A stretch of 64,000 bases of DNA, taken from positions 29,335-93,334 of the forward strand of contig WBMZ01010827.1 of assembly GCA_013400975.1 (NCBI GenBank). Direction: 5' to 3'. Below the pieces are notes generated by a model that was given only the letters and a program-made list of their open reading frames with translations, was not told where the DNA came from and did not search any database. The position numbers and the translations under genes are program-made. Below are positions 35,553-48,600 of the stretch, piece by piece. Source of the stretch: Atrichornis clamosus. Lineage: Eukaryota > Chordata > Aves > Passeriformes > Menuridae. Position 1 is the stretch's first letter; each line of letters begins with the position of its first letter.

Positions 35553-35992
35553 ACGAAAATGAAGAGGAAGAGTGATATGCAAAGGGAAGAGAAGAAGGAA
35601 ACTACCTGCCATTGACAACCAAATAAGTGAGAAAAATGTAAAATATAAAATCGTGGTTTCTGGAAGCAGAGAGAGAGGACTTATAGATATGCGAAAAAAC
35701 TAAGTCCAAAGAAAAAAGAAGTGGGACAGAATTCAAGGGGTTGAATTCTACATCAAAAATTGGATAATCTCACAGAAAACAGTACATTTTTTCTTTCTGA
35801 CTTTTTATCAACTTGGTATTTGTAAAATGTAACAGATTTTACCTGACATTTTATTCCTCTCCCCAGTAGATGTGAAAATTTCTGTCCTAGTTTGCACATT
35901 TTCACTAGGTTCCTATTAGAATTTCATGCACCATGAGCAGATTAGTCTAATAAGTTACCAGAGACATTTTCTTCTACAAAAACATTAAAATG

Positions 35993-36035
35993 TCCCTTTT
36001 TTTCTTTTTTTTTCCTCCTTTTTTTTTTTTTCTCT
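35993..36035 (+). repeat. 43-nt homopyrimidine tract next to CR1 tail
   Basis: There is an uninterrupted C/T run, mostly T with CCC, C and CC interruptions, ending a few bases before the 3' tail of the minus-strand CR1 at 36042. Read on the - strand, it is an A-rich stretch just downstream of the CR1 terminus. It is either an expanded A-rich target site or an independent microsatellite. Confidence 0.88.
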
Positions 36036-36041
36036 AAACCA

Positions 36042-36645
36042 CATAGACTCATAGACTCATAAAGGCTGGAAAAGGCCACTTAAATAATCAAGTCCAACCG
36101 TTACCCTGGGACTGCCACGTTCACCACTAAATCATGTCTTGAAGTGCCATATCTACATGCCTTTTGAATACTTCCAGGATGGTGATTCCATCAGTGCCCT
36201 AGAGAGCCTATTCCAATGCCTGACCAGCCTTTCAGTGAAGACATTTTTCCTAAGATCCAATCTAAATCTCGCCTGACTCAAAGTGAGGACATTTCCTTTT
36301 GTACTGTCACTTGCTGCCTGGGAGAAGAGGCCAATCCTCATCTCTCCACAACTTCCATTAAGGCAGTAGAGAGAGATAAGGTCTCCCCCGAGCCTCCTTT
36401 TCTCCAGGTGAAACACCCCCAGCTTCTTCAGCTACTCCTCATTAGGGTTTGCTCCAGATTCTTCACCAACATTGTTGTCCTTCTCTGAACTCGCTCTAAC
36501 ACCTCAATGTCTTTCTTGGAGAGAGGGCCCAGAATTGGACACTGGATGTGAGGTGTGGCCTAATCAGTGCCAAGTGCAGGGGGACAATCTCTCTCCCGAT
36601 CCTGCTGGACACACTATTTCTGATAGAAGCCAGGATGTCCTCGGG
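36042..36645 (-). mobile_element. CR1 LINE 3' part (minus)
   Basis: This is a well-preserved antisense CR1. The tail is visible on + as CATAGACTCATAGACTCATAAAGG (36044 onward, split here by its short internal repeat). The - strand keeps an 87-codon open frame at 36153-36416 with the CR1 ORF2 C-terminal pattern ([37 protein letters not shown]). Homology continues to about 36645 in the region upstream of YEERL, then stops, which is an ordinary 5' truncation. The RT palm and endonuclease are absent. The frame is the remnant of the LINE polyprotein end and not a cellular gene. Confidence 0.96.
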
Positions 36646-39600
36646 CTAATATGTGTACAGATGCATATTCTTCTCCACTGTCTCCTTTATCTTGCCAGTT
36701 ACATTCTTCTCACTTTTGTCACCAGTTTTTCTTCAAGAGCATGACTGCTTCACTAATTATAGCTCATCAGAAAGGCATAACCATACCAATTCCTGCTCAA
36801 TGACATCTACTCTCACTTAAACACCAAGTTTTTGCCTGCTACTGAGGTATCAAACATATTTTATTCCCTGGATATTACAGTAAGTTTTGAAACTGCCTTT
36901 CCTTTTGTCAAAAGGAGGAATCAAAGTTGTGGGTTAGTTTTACTTTACCTCTCAATTCATGCCACTCTAACTATCTTAAATTTTTTTCTTCCTGCGAAGG
37001 GTTTGTTATGAATTATTTTGTTAAATATATGAGGTTGTTGACTAATTTAAATTAGTCTAAATATTTATCCAATGTAATGATAAAATGCACATTTTAAGCA
37101 CAATTAGAAATAGTTGGGTTTTCTCTTTAAAACAAGTTTGTAGTACCACGTTTGTGAAAAAACAAGGAAAACTGATTCCTGCAAGTAACTACAAGACTGC
37201 AGACTATTATTAGCATAGATGTAATGTTGGTAGCAGTGACTTATTTCCCCTTTAAAATGTAATAAACAAAGAGAAAAAAATATTTTGTGGTATATCTTCA
37301 GCCATTAATCACTAGTACCAAAACCTCATAAACATGGTGACAGACACAGAGTAATTCTTACATTTCAGAAAAGGTCAATCAAAAAATAGATATGGTAAAA
37401 GTGCAGCCAATAAATAATCTTATAAGACTAAACATTGCACTCATCCTTTTCAAGTCACTCATTAGTCATCTACAGTGCCCTTAATGATATCTTTAATGTA
37501 TTATTTCAAAGTTCTTTCTTTATTATTGAGAAGGGAAATATTTTTAGCTTACAAAGCTTCATCTATACTTGAGGTCTGGTTCACCATAAATGAGCAATTT
37601 CCCAGTGGACAAGAAACTACTGTGACAGGAACATTAATAATACCTTTGAACATCTACCACCCCATTTCAATTTTTTTGAGGAGAATTACAGTTTTATGGG
37701 TGTAAATTACAGTTTTATGTTTACTGGAGTAAAAGAAAAGGAGAAGGAAAGAAGAGGCAGAAAAGATTATTTTGTGGCTAAAACTAGTCGAATTATTATT
37801 GTTTAATATTTCATCTTTTAAATCACTGCTTAAAATTACCATCCTGCACCCATTGTTTCAGTTTCAATAGAAGGAACTGCATCTTTGCATAACAGACCAT
37901 TCTTTTAAGGGTAGAATTTCTGTAGATGGTTAAAGGATTTAGGTAGCACTTTGAACTTGAAAGACATTAGATGCCTTTTAGGCATTGTATAAAATCACTG
38001 GAAATGGCTTAGATACCCATGTAATTTTTTGAGTTTCTTCCCTCTGCTCTCGATATCCAACAAACATTAAGAGGTCTAATATGAGCATCTAATTTTAAAG
38101 GTTTGTCCCTTATGAACTTACTGCTCAATGTGTTTCTTGCATTCTACATTGAAACCATTCCACACTGAATTTATACAACTATTGAATAAGTTTCTGAAAA
38201 GATGTATTTTTCTTTATGATCTTAGAATTTAAAAATCTTAATTTTGACAAACTTTTAAATTACTTAGGTCACAGAGCCTTTTTTTTCAAAATGTCTCCAT
38301 CTATGAATAGTTTGTCTAATTTCAAGTTACCATTTATCTGTAATATTATTCATAGAATGTGTTTGATCTATTCATATTTTATCTATTCACACAGGAGATC
38401 TGCTTTTGAGAGGTTTGATGACAGTTTTACAAGGACTCTAATGACAAATACCCAAATATAAATGATTAATAAATCAGTTATGCACTTTTAGAGAAATAAT
38501 CTGCTCAGTGTATTAAAAAAAGTGAAGAAACTTTACAGTTGGGAATATAGAGGAAGACAAATACTTGTAAATAATTTGTTAAATGCAAAATGAATTTTCT
38601 AACCACTGTAACAAATAAATAAATGGAGAAATACAAGGAATTAATACAAAATAAGAATGTTCAAGGGCATTGAAGAACTAAAAAGGGTGTGAAAAGATTG
38701 ATTTTTTTACTGAAAAGAAAAAATGGAAACCAGAAATGTATATGAAATAATGAATGATCAAATAAGCACAGACGGAAAAATAAAACAAAGACATTTCCTA
38801 TCCTGGTTCTATGATATAAGAGCAAAGAGATAATTAAAAGGTAGAAATCTTGAAGTAAATAAAAGGATATAGTTCCCACACAAAAATTAAACCACCAGTT
38901 TAAAGAAACTTAAAAGTGTAAAATGAAGACCGAACATGAAATTCCTAGTGTAGATCAGTGTGGCACCTTTAACCCAAACAGTCTGGATGAAAGAGAGAGC
39001 CCGACCCACTCTAAACTAGAACTAGAAACAGGACAGAGAGTTCAGGCTACACACCAGGGCACAGCAGTAGTTCTTGTTGGGTGACACATGGATAAAGCAC
39101 TGAGCAGGATGGTACCAAGCAGGATGGCTCTATCTCACATGGGACTTGATTCTACGGGGAGGATAATCAAACTCAGAGCAGGACAAAAAGAATTGCCATA
39201 TTTATTGTGTTCTATTTCCCTTAACAAACTGTATGAATTTTTGTTGTGCAACAACTTTTGAGACTGAGGCAAAGAGGATGAAAACCTATAAATATGAAAA
39301 GAGAAGCATGGGTACATAACACTTTGCTGGTGGCAATATTTGGGAAATATTCTTATGACCTATATTTCTAATTAGCAGCAACTCAAAAAGTTTTGTTTCT
39401 TGCTGAATTATATGTGTGAGAAGATAGTTTTGTACCTGTCAACCATTTCTCTCTCTCCAGACGTTGCTCTGAAAACTGATGTTTGCACAGTAGTACGTTT
39501 TATACTTAGACATTATTTTTCTGCTATTACCGAGATTTACCCAGGGCTCTAAGAAATGAAACAGAAATAATTTTCAAAGTCTCCAAACATAACATGCATA

Positions 39601-42600
39601 CATGCTTGCTTTGTAAAGATATGGAGAAGGTCTAAAATCTTAAGTTCCAGTGTGAATCTTCTGTACAAAGTTACACTGTTGATAAATTTTTAAGAGACCC
39701 ATGAACACCTGCTCTCTGAATCTTCATAAACTCTGTTCAGAGAGAGAAAAAAAACCATTGGATTTGGGGCAGCAGCAACTGACTCTGACTGGGTACATGC
39801 AGCATTAAAAACTATTTAACTATCAGTTCACCCATGATAACCATAACCATCTATGTTCTTCTGCTGAGTCCGTGCCAATTGTGAAGTGGGTCTCTTTTTC
39901 TGAAATTTAGGGACAATACTACAGATAACTAATTCATTATTGTGAACTAACTTCACAACAGTTTAATTAAGATTGCAGATCAGCCTCAGGGCTGACTATT
40001 ATTATGGCATAGATGATAATTTAGAAGTTGAATAGCACTGATCTGTACATGCTAGATTAGGCAGTTGGAAACAGCCTCATCTTTATCATGAAAACCTCTT
40101 GCTTGATTTCCTGGCATCATGCATGCATCAAAGCTTTCTACATATATGTTAGCAATTAACAGTCTTTGGAGAGAGGCTCTGAACAGCAGAGATCTTTAAA
40201 CATAACTTTAACTGCTCAGTAACTACATAATAGATCAATAACTTGGGGAAACACAGAAGGTGCAGGATACGAATATCATGATGGCCAACAACACTGCGCA
40301 GTTAAGAGAACAGTACTTAATCTTCTCATTCTAAAGTTAAAACTGTCAAATGGTGAACCATGTAAGAAATGGTTAAGCATGTTGATATTAGGATATCAGT
40401 CTGAAATATCCAAAAACGTAAAACATTTGGACTCCAAGTGAAAATTATAACCATTATTAAGGAAGTGTTTCTAACAGTAGGAAAGCAGAGTGACAGTTAT
40501 GGTCTAGTCCCTGTGTGTACCAGAGAGTCTCAACAGGAAGTGCCCTTTCTCCACCAGATGGTTGAAAATAGCAGGTGATGAGACATGGGTTTGCTGTGAC
40601 AATAAAATATAAATTTACAGAAAAAGCGAGCTGTTCTGTTTCCACTTGTTCTGTTGTATTCATTTGTTTCTGAAGCTCGATTACTTGGGTACAGCAAAGA
40701 AACAATTCCCATGAGCTATTTTCTCATTTTGAGAACAGAGAGAAATAATATCAAGTGCTGCAAGGAAGCAAGGGTGACTAAGGCTGGGAATTGTGAGGGT
40801 TGAACACTTTTTGTAACCCTCTAGGGTCAGTTCCCCTCTGAAGATACTCACCCTGAGGCATTCAGAATCTGTTACTTTTAGTAGAAAAGCTTTCAATAGA
40901 TTTATTTGCTGTAAAAAAAGACTATGGAAGAAAAGAATATTTCACTCTATTCTGTCTCCCATGTCATCAACCAATTTAGAAATAAAATTCCAGTTACAGA
41001 GACTTTATTACTGGTCATACCTGAGTCAGGAGTAAAAATTCCAAGCAAAATGAAGTCAAACCAAACCAAACCAAACCTTGCCTTCTTGACTTTTAGGTCA
41101 CAAGCTGAGTGGAGCTGGCAGTTAGAATAAACTGTCCTTCCACTTGTACGCAAAGCAGATATTACTTGCAAATCACTGAGATAATAAAAGTTGTACCCTC
41201 CAATGCATTTTGGAAAGCTGCACTCCAGACAAGAGTAGAGCTTTAAGCAAGAATTTTTTTCATGTTCTGTGTGACAATTTTTTTTCTACAAAAGAATTTT
41301 AACTTTTTTTCTCCTACTTTTTTTTCCACTGCTTGCATACAAGAAGTGGTGAATTGGCACATTTGTGCCATTCATTAAATATTAAAGACCAATCTGAACA
41401 TTGCCTAATTTCCCAGAAAAGAAACTTTACTTTATGTACTGCTGTAAAATTAGAAACTTGATATTACTTAATCACGTCAGAGAATGTAAATGATGAATGA
41501 ATGACTATGTGAAAGGTTATGTAACATTAAAAAAGACACCTATCTAAGAAAAAATAAAGTTTAAAAATATTTTGTTTATGCTATTGTTTACAAATTCATT
41601 AAAAAATTGAACATCCAAAAAAAAAAAGATTTAACTAACTTGAGCAGTTTGGAGTTTTTAGCTGTGCATATTTGAGTTTTTACAAGTTCTTGCAGCTGCT
41701 TGAAAACCCATAGGCACATGAGACTGGTCATGTATTTGTGTACTTGTAATATAAAAATTACTTTGTAGACTATTAAGCATCTGCCCTTAATTTCATAGAG
41801 ATTGCACTCCAAGGATATTCAGCCAATAATCTGTGTATAAAGCTTTGATCCTCTCCCTGATCAGGCTAGCTTTACTATTGATTCCTTGTTATAATTTATT
41901 TAACATAAAAGCTATTGCATAAGGTGGTTAAAGTTGCTTAATAAGCTAACCGATTAGGGAGAAATGAATTTGAGATCACTTTGAACCCAAAGAACCAAAA
42001 TTTATGAGGTTTGGGGTCCTGAAGGAAAAGAGTAGAGCACAGTTCTTTAATTAATAGGATATTTTGATACAGAAGATATTAGCTACTGAACATCTTTGAG
42101 TTTTTCATGGAACTGGAACATAAAATGAGTCCATTCTCTGCCTCATGCCCTTGACACTGATCAGAATTTGCCCCATGGCAGACTGAGAGCCCCTCACACT
42201 AACACAGACTAAATTTCAATTGTTCGTTATTTTTAGTATAAGATCAGAATAGAACTACTTAATCAAATAGAGTTATAGAGAAGGGGACAGAACAGAGAAG
42301 CTGTGCTTTAAAGTACAAAAGGAAAGTTTGCTTATGGCAGTCATTATCACATTAATTTCTGTATCCCATTTTTAAACCAATTGGACCTAATTAAATTTCA
42401 CAACTCTTTTGCACCTGAATACATTCATGCACATGGTTTTTGATCTCTAACAAAATAAAGGAGGTCACAGCTAAAATCTTTGCAACAGAATGATAGGCAA
42501 AGTTAGCAGGAAAAATGTTTAGAAATAAACTTTTCATAAAACTGCTTGTAAATTTTTCAGTTGCTATCTCTGTTGGAGCAGCCCAAACCTTGTTATTTCT

Positions 42601-45600
42601 TTTCAATAAAGGTATAATAAGGGCTTCAATAATGATCCTTGCCACTGTTTTCCACACTGTCAGATTATAAACACTCACTGTCTCTGCCATCTTGCTTGTA
42701 CTGTATGAAGTTGTGCAACAGCTGAGCATTTAGCCAATTAAGAAAAATTCTGGGTGAAAAATAACTTAAAAAGGAAGTATTCCTAATATTCAGTACATTG
42801 AAGTTTGACAAAATAGTAACAACCTTTTATGTGTGTATGCAAACTACCAAATTAATCAGAGAGGATATGCATGCTACTCTGTTGCTGTAGCAGAAAAGCT
42901 GTAGAAAATGGCCCTTGTTTAACTTTAAGTGCCATTATCATGAATAGGACATGATGTAGATAAGAAAAAGAGAAATAAAAACCAGCTTGAAAGGTAACTG
43001 CATATTTTAATATTTTCATCCCTTAGGAAGATTTTCTTCTCTTGTAATTTATGAAAAAAGAATAATTAGATTAACTTTTTTTATTTTTCATCACTCCTGT
43101 CACAAGAATATGGATGATTGACATTTGAAAAAAATTTTTTTTCTGATGGTTGCTTCTTTTAAGTATTTTTTAAATCTGAAGAAATGGTTTGACTGAAAAA
43201 TGTGTCTTTAAGGCAACATGCCTCAGTATGGTCAGTTGTTTGCACTCTGCTCCTCTAGAAAAAAAAATTAATTCTGCACTGACGCATCGCTAAGCATAAA
43301 TTCTTAATCATATTCTGTGACATTCAAACAAGGGATTTTAATTCTTGATGAAATTTTTTTTTTTCCTCTCCAGGAAATAAGAACTTTGATCCAGCCTCCT
43401 AAGTTTACCCTGAAATATCAATTCAAGCTAGTAAACTGAAGTTCAATTCACATTGCAGACAGTCTGCCATGTGTTTTTCCTCTTTAAATTACCTTCATCT
43501 TTTCTGAACAGTTAGGTGACTGCTGTGTTTCTGCTTCCCAGTGCTCAACCTTGACTTCTACTGTCATTCCATTTCAGCTTTGACAACAGATAAAATAATT
43601 TCCTTGTTTCTGTATGAGCTTATTGTGTTGAAGGTGGCTTTAATGTCATAATTATCACAAAAATTGCAACAGTAGTCGTCGTATCACAGAAGGGCACTCC
43701 ACACCTGTGCTGTCTCTGAATAACCACATAACTAACAGCCAATATACAGGGAAACAACTTCCTAAAGGATAAGAACACTAATCAAAAAGTACTTCATCCC
43801 CTAAATACTGGTCCACAGTTTTGCAGACAAAGTTATGGAAACTTTTCTAGTCCATTATCCTTCAAGGTATCTAGTTGACTTCACGGGTGTCTGCACTCTA
43901 AAACAATATTCTGATATATTCTGGTTTTATAGTGGGTGCATACTGGGCTCTTGAACTACTTTTTGAGAGAGACAAGAAAGTGTTAACATAACAGAAGGTG
44001 TTGGGAGAGGATATAGTGCTGACAAAGGTCTCCCTGTATTTTGTATGTCAATCAGGCGCTCTCCCTGCTGTATTGATTCTGTTGATGTATTAGTTCTGTG
44101 AGACTTTTTGAACCTGCTAACACCACTCATGGGATTCATCATATCCAAATTTAGCCTTTTCTGTTAGAAGAATATTTCATCCAATGAAAAAATTTGTCTG
44201 ATGGCATTGTTAATGTTAATGGGAACTTCAAGTGGTGTGCCGAAAAGGAGAGCTAAAATAGGAAGTTGTTTTATTTTCACTATTAAATATGTTACTCAAT
44301 TTCTGTTGAAGTTGTAATGCTTCAGACAACAATACAAATTATCCTGCAAATTAATTTTTATCTTTCATGAATTCCATTTAAAAAAAGTACAATTTTCCTT
44401 TCAGTATTAATAAAGGTGATGATGATCTAGCTAAAGATTTTGGAGAAGATGAAAGTAGTATCTCTAGCACAGTGACTTATATTGGTGAATGTAAACTGAA
44501 ACAGAATACTGGCAAACGTTAAGTTCTCAACTGCTTGAATTAGTTTTACTGAGAGGTACCTTTTGCCTAATGCCAACAAAAATAAGATAATAGGAATCAC
44601 AGGGCTTAAAGGATAAATTTCTACTCAATCAGACTAGATACCCTACTGTATTGCCAAAGCTGAGAGTGGTGTTATGCAATAATTAGATTAGCTAGCTAAA
44701 ATGCTATAACAAATAACAACAGTGAAAAAAGAGATTCAGTATTGCTCTTGGTAGTGGGGAAGAAAAAGGTTTAAGTGGCAGTTTGTCAAATCTTAAGTTG
44801 TAAATTCTTTTGCTTATATTTTAAATAACTCTGAGGATAATAGGCTCAGAAATACACTGGACATGAACCCTAGTTCAGATGCAAACTCATTTTGCTCAAA
44901 ATAGCTTTTTGGTTTGTTATCAGTGACACCAATTGTCACAGAAACAGTTTCCCTAAAAATGTAATTTAACTTTGAGCAACTAACCTATTAAAACCTATAT
45001 TTAGTTTATTGACAAGTATTTCACTTAAAAGTAAACTTCTAATTATGTATATATTAGCAGACAATTTCTAAGGGATCTTTAAGTACAAAGAATTATTGTG
45101 TTGTAAGACAGCTTTTGAAAACTTTATGTGGATTTATAAAAAAATTATAATGAATGAAAGTCCTATTTCTGCTGAAGCAAGTAGGAAAATATCCAACCCA
45201 GTCTTACTAAGTTGGATCTAAGTTTTCTTGTGTAACAATAGACAATTTGCACAGAGTTGAAAGATAAGTTATAATTTTAGCAATCATGCATGGGCTAGAT
45301 GCTGAGTATCATCTTTAGAAGCATAACTTTGATATCAATTACAAATACAGTTCAAAAAACTCCTGCTTTATATTACCTTGCAGTTTATACGTATTTGAAG
45401 AGGAAATACAGATCTGGTGTGTGTTAGGGATCATTTGATACAGACACTGAGGGAAACTTGAAGATAATTTTAAATAATTTAAAAAATAATATTCATATCT
45501 GCTCAAAATTGTGAACCAGCTTTGAGGGCAACGACTAGCTAGCACAGTCACTGCTGCAGTCTGAGCTCTGCATGATGTGTGACTGTAGGCAAGCCGGACG

Positions 45601-48600
45601 GACAACCAGCACAGCAATCCATTTCAGATCACTAGCAGTGTCTAAGTTGCCCTGCGCTATGTCTCACAGCAGGAGAAATTTGGCTTCTCCAGATTCCCAA
45701 CTGGATGCATCAACACTCAGATAAATCTTTTATACATTTCTTCAACACTATTTTGTGCACATAATAATGAATGATCCCCCTGCAATGGAGCACTGCTGTC
45801 TTGATGAACACAATCCTAAATTTTATAGGAAGTGTGTCTTAAAATACAAGGTTCATGTCAAGCTGATATTCAAATACCAAAATTATTCAGTAGTAAGTGT
45901 CTTCTGAAGAAAAGTATAACACAACAGGAGACAATAGCAATCAAAAGAAGCACATACCTAAAGAAAAATTCATGTATATCTGGCATTGTGTAAAAGTAAA
46001 CAGATTCAAGTTCTTTCTAGTAAAGAAAGCTGAATCCCTGCTGTGTACTTTCTGGGATTTTCAGGATCCCAAAAACATGAGGAAGAGTTGAAATTTCTAA
46101 AGGGTTTCGTAAATGTTTGATGTAATTTATAAGGTGGAATTTTGGCTTTGTCAAAACTTGTGGAAAAATTTCCCTTGGCTTACAAGGAACTCAGTTCCAG
46201 GAACCGGGATTGTTTCAGCACCTGACAGGTCTATGCCAAGAGTAAGGGACAGGAAGTCTTTCAGGTACAGGGGATTTTTAGTGCTGTTCCCAAAAGCTTT
46301 TCCAGTCGTGATTTCATATTGATCCATTCTTTTAAAGATTAACTATTGTGGAAATCAAAGGATGGAGAAGGAAAATATATTTTTACTTCTGTTGTATTTA
46401 AAGTAAGATAAAGGGCTAAAAATGTGTTCTTAAAATTCTTAAAATTCTTATTTTTGCTATCAGTGTTGTAGCCAAAACAGACTGCAGGACTAGAGTGACT
46501 GTGGAGATATTATGAAATATTTATAATACCCTTCTTGTTGTTGTTTTGTGTTTATAAATATTTCCTGAAATTTTTGCTTTGTTTTCAGGCTTCTGTATTT
46601 TAATTTTCTCTTCATTTGTCCAAAACTATCTAAAAAATAGTTTTTAAATGTTAATTTATAAAACAAAAAAAGAAGGCAAAACTTCTTCATTCCCCATCCA
46701 ATTCAGATCTCTCACACAAACTCAGATGAACAGCTCTGAATTTAGAATTTTTATATAAAAGGACATCTTTCTCTTTCTATTTCTTCTTAAATACTGTATC
46801 TTCCTCTGTTGAAGGTGCTGTATTTTCACCTAAGAAGGAACTTTTGTCATAAAGCATAACCTTGTGAAGCAAGCCTGGGTAGAAAGAGAATTAGAAAATG
46901 TGTAAGAGAAAATATTCAACACGCAGTCAGCTAACCACAAAGAATAAGATTTAGCATTTAGCATGTACTTTTTATTAACATTAACAGACAAACTTAATCT
47001 AAAAGAAATTATGTTGAAAATTAAACCAGGAAACATAAATTGTTCTTCTGCATTACAAAACAACCAAATATGTTTAGTTAACATTTTGAATAGAGATTTT
47101 AAAAGGCTTGGCTTATACAATATGTGTTTTGAGTTTCCTAACGTAGGCACTTTTTATCTAGTTAGACACTGGCAGGGTCAAATGTATCATTAAAACATTA
47201 ATCTTGAGAAAATGCCATTTGTTTTTCTTTAATATTGGTTATATTTTGCTCATCTTTTGGCTTTCTTACCATTTAGGTAGGGTCTTATCCACACCATAAT
47301 GCCTAGTGATGAATATCCTACACCATTGCATGAATTTCATGTAAACAAAAAGAAGTCAATTTTCACAAAAAGAGTGAAAAATTAAATATTAAATGTACTT
47401 TAAGTGAATCAATTTCAGGTAGTTAAATATTCTAGTCTAACTTCTGGAGTCAAGACATGAGTCATTGTCTTCAGGAATGCAGAGGTTTACATGTGGGGAG
47501 AAGGTGATATAAGGTAATGGACAGCAGTCAGTAATGAGTTAGGAAAGGTTAACTGATTCATGCTGTTATCTCTATAAAAGGATATTCAATTCAATTCTGC
47601 AATTTATTCTTTACCTGTAGTTGTCTTAACCTTCTAGGTTTATTAGGAATTTATAGTTTAATATGTGCCATCACATTTTGGGTATTTTGTTTTCCTATAC
47701 CTTTTCATTTGCATCATTTTGAAAGGCAGGTATATAACTATTCTTACAGTTACACTTTGAATTAGCACAAACAATTAGTTTCCTATTTCTTAGAAAACTT
47801 GTATTATTCTCTAAGACTTTTTTTTTTCCCTTTGGAGTGTTTTTGCTGTGCTTATACATTTGTATCATTATTGTCATGAATTTTCTGTTTTATGGTATTT
47901 TCAAAGTTGCTCACTAATTGCAAGGTCACAGGAATTTTTGAAGTCTTATAAAAGTCAATAGAAAATATAGATATGAAAATATAATTGAATTCAAGGTAAG
48001 ACTTTCCTGATAATTTTCAGTTAGCTTTTTTGGTTGGAACATATGGATAGAAGCATTTTATTTCAATTGACTTTGGAGGTCTATTGCATGTCTGCATGCA
48101 CAAGTTAAACATTGTGATGGATTAAGAATTAGTACTCAGCATCTTGTAAGAACTTAGTCCCTCATTCAGCAAACAATTTAGACTGCTCTGAACTTTTTGA
48201 TCATGATTAATATAACAAAAGAGAAAAAAACCCCATTTAGGAATAATAAGGCACCCTGTCAGTTGTTATGAAGAATCTTTTGGATTAAAGTTCACTAATG
48301 TTTGGAAATCCTTCTCCTGATAAAAGAGAGAAAAGAAATTATTCAACATCCTTGATTAGATATTCTTGCAAGTTTTAGGCATTGTTTTAGCATTGGTGAA
48401 TGGATCTAATTTAATTGTTACAAAAATCAAAGTAATAATCTATAAATATTTTCCCACAAAAACATTTTTGCTTAAGAATAAAATATGCTATTGTCTTTTC
48501 CTCTCCTTGTCTAATTCTATTATTATTTGTTAATTCATACAGGAATATTATATTGCAGATTTCTGTAGCTATGCTACAGCTAACAAAGATAAATGGAAGC

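Larger units (their letters stand above)
27493..35992. other. Long non-genic stretch with candidate regulatory motifs
   Basis: No gene or transposon is recognised in 8.5 kb. Notable points are a CpG-containing islet at about 28330-28480 with an RFX-like X-box and a short strong-Kozak frame, and a CTCF-like core at 32407-32421. There is also a perfect 9-bp-arm hairpin at 35004-35027 (AGAGTTGCC, 6-nt loop, GGCAACTCT) and a GGAGA-rich tract at 35528-35552. Blocks at 29090-29160 and 32330-32540 are more evenly composed and could be conserved noncoding DNA, which is inference only. Frames such as 29598-29912 (-) lack any domain. Confidence 0.6.

Noticed and set aside
36216..36744. Plus-strand frames of about 90 codons
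   Set aside because: They are antisense shadows of the minus-strand CR1 at 36042-36645.
42391..42729. 112-codon frame on the minus strand
   Set aside because: No recognisable motif or family, and composition follows the local AT-rich background.
44625..44660. Words resembling a mitochondrial 12S rRNA motif (ACTAGATACCC)
   Set aside because: The similarity is about a dozen bases and does not continue on either side, so there is no support for a nuclear mitochondrial insertion.
46195..46203. TTCCAGGAA, a STAT-type GAS motif
   Set aside because: About one such 9-mer is expected by chance in a window of this size, and nothing supports it locally.
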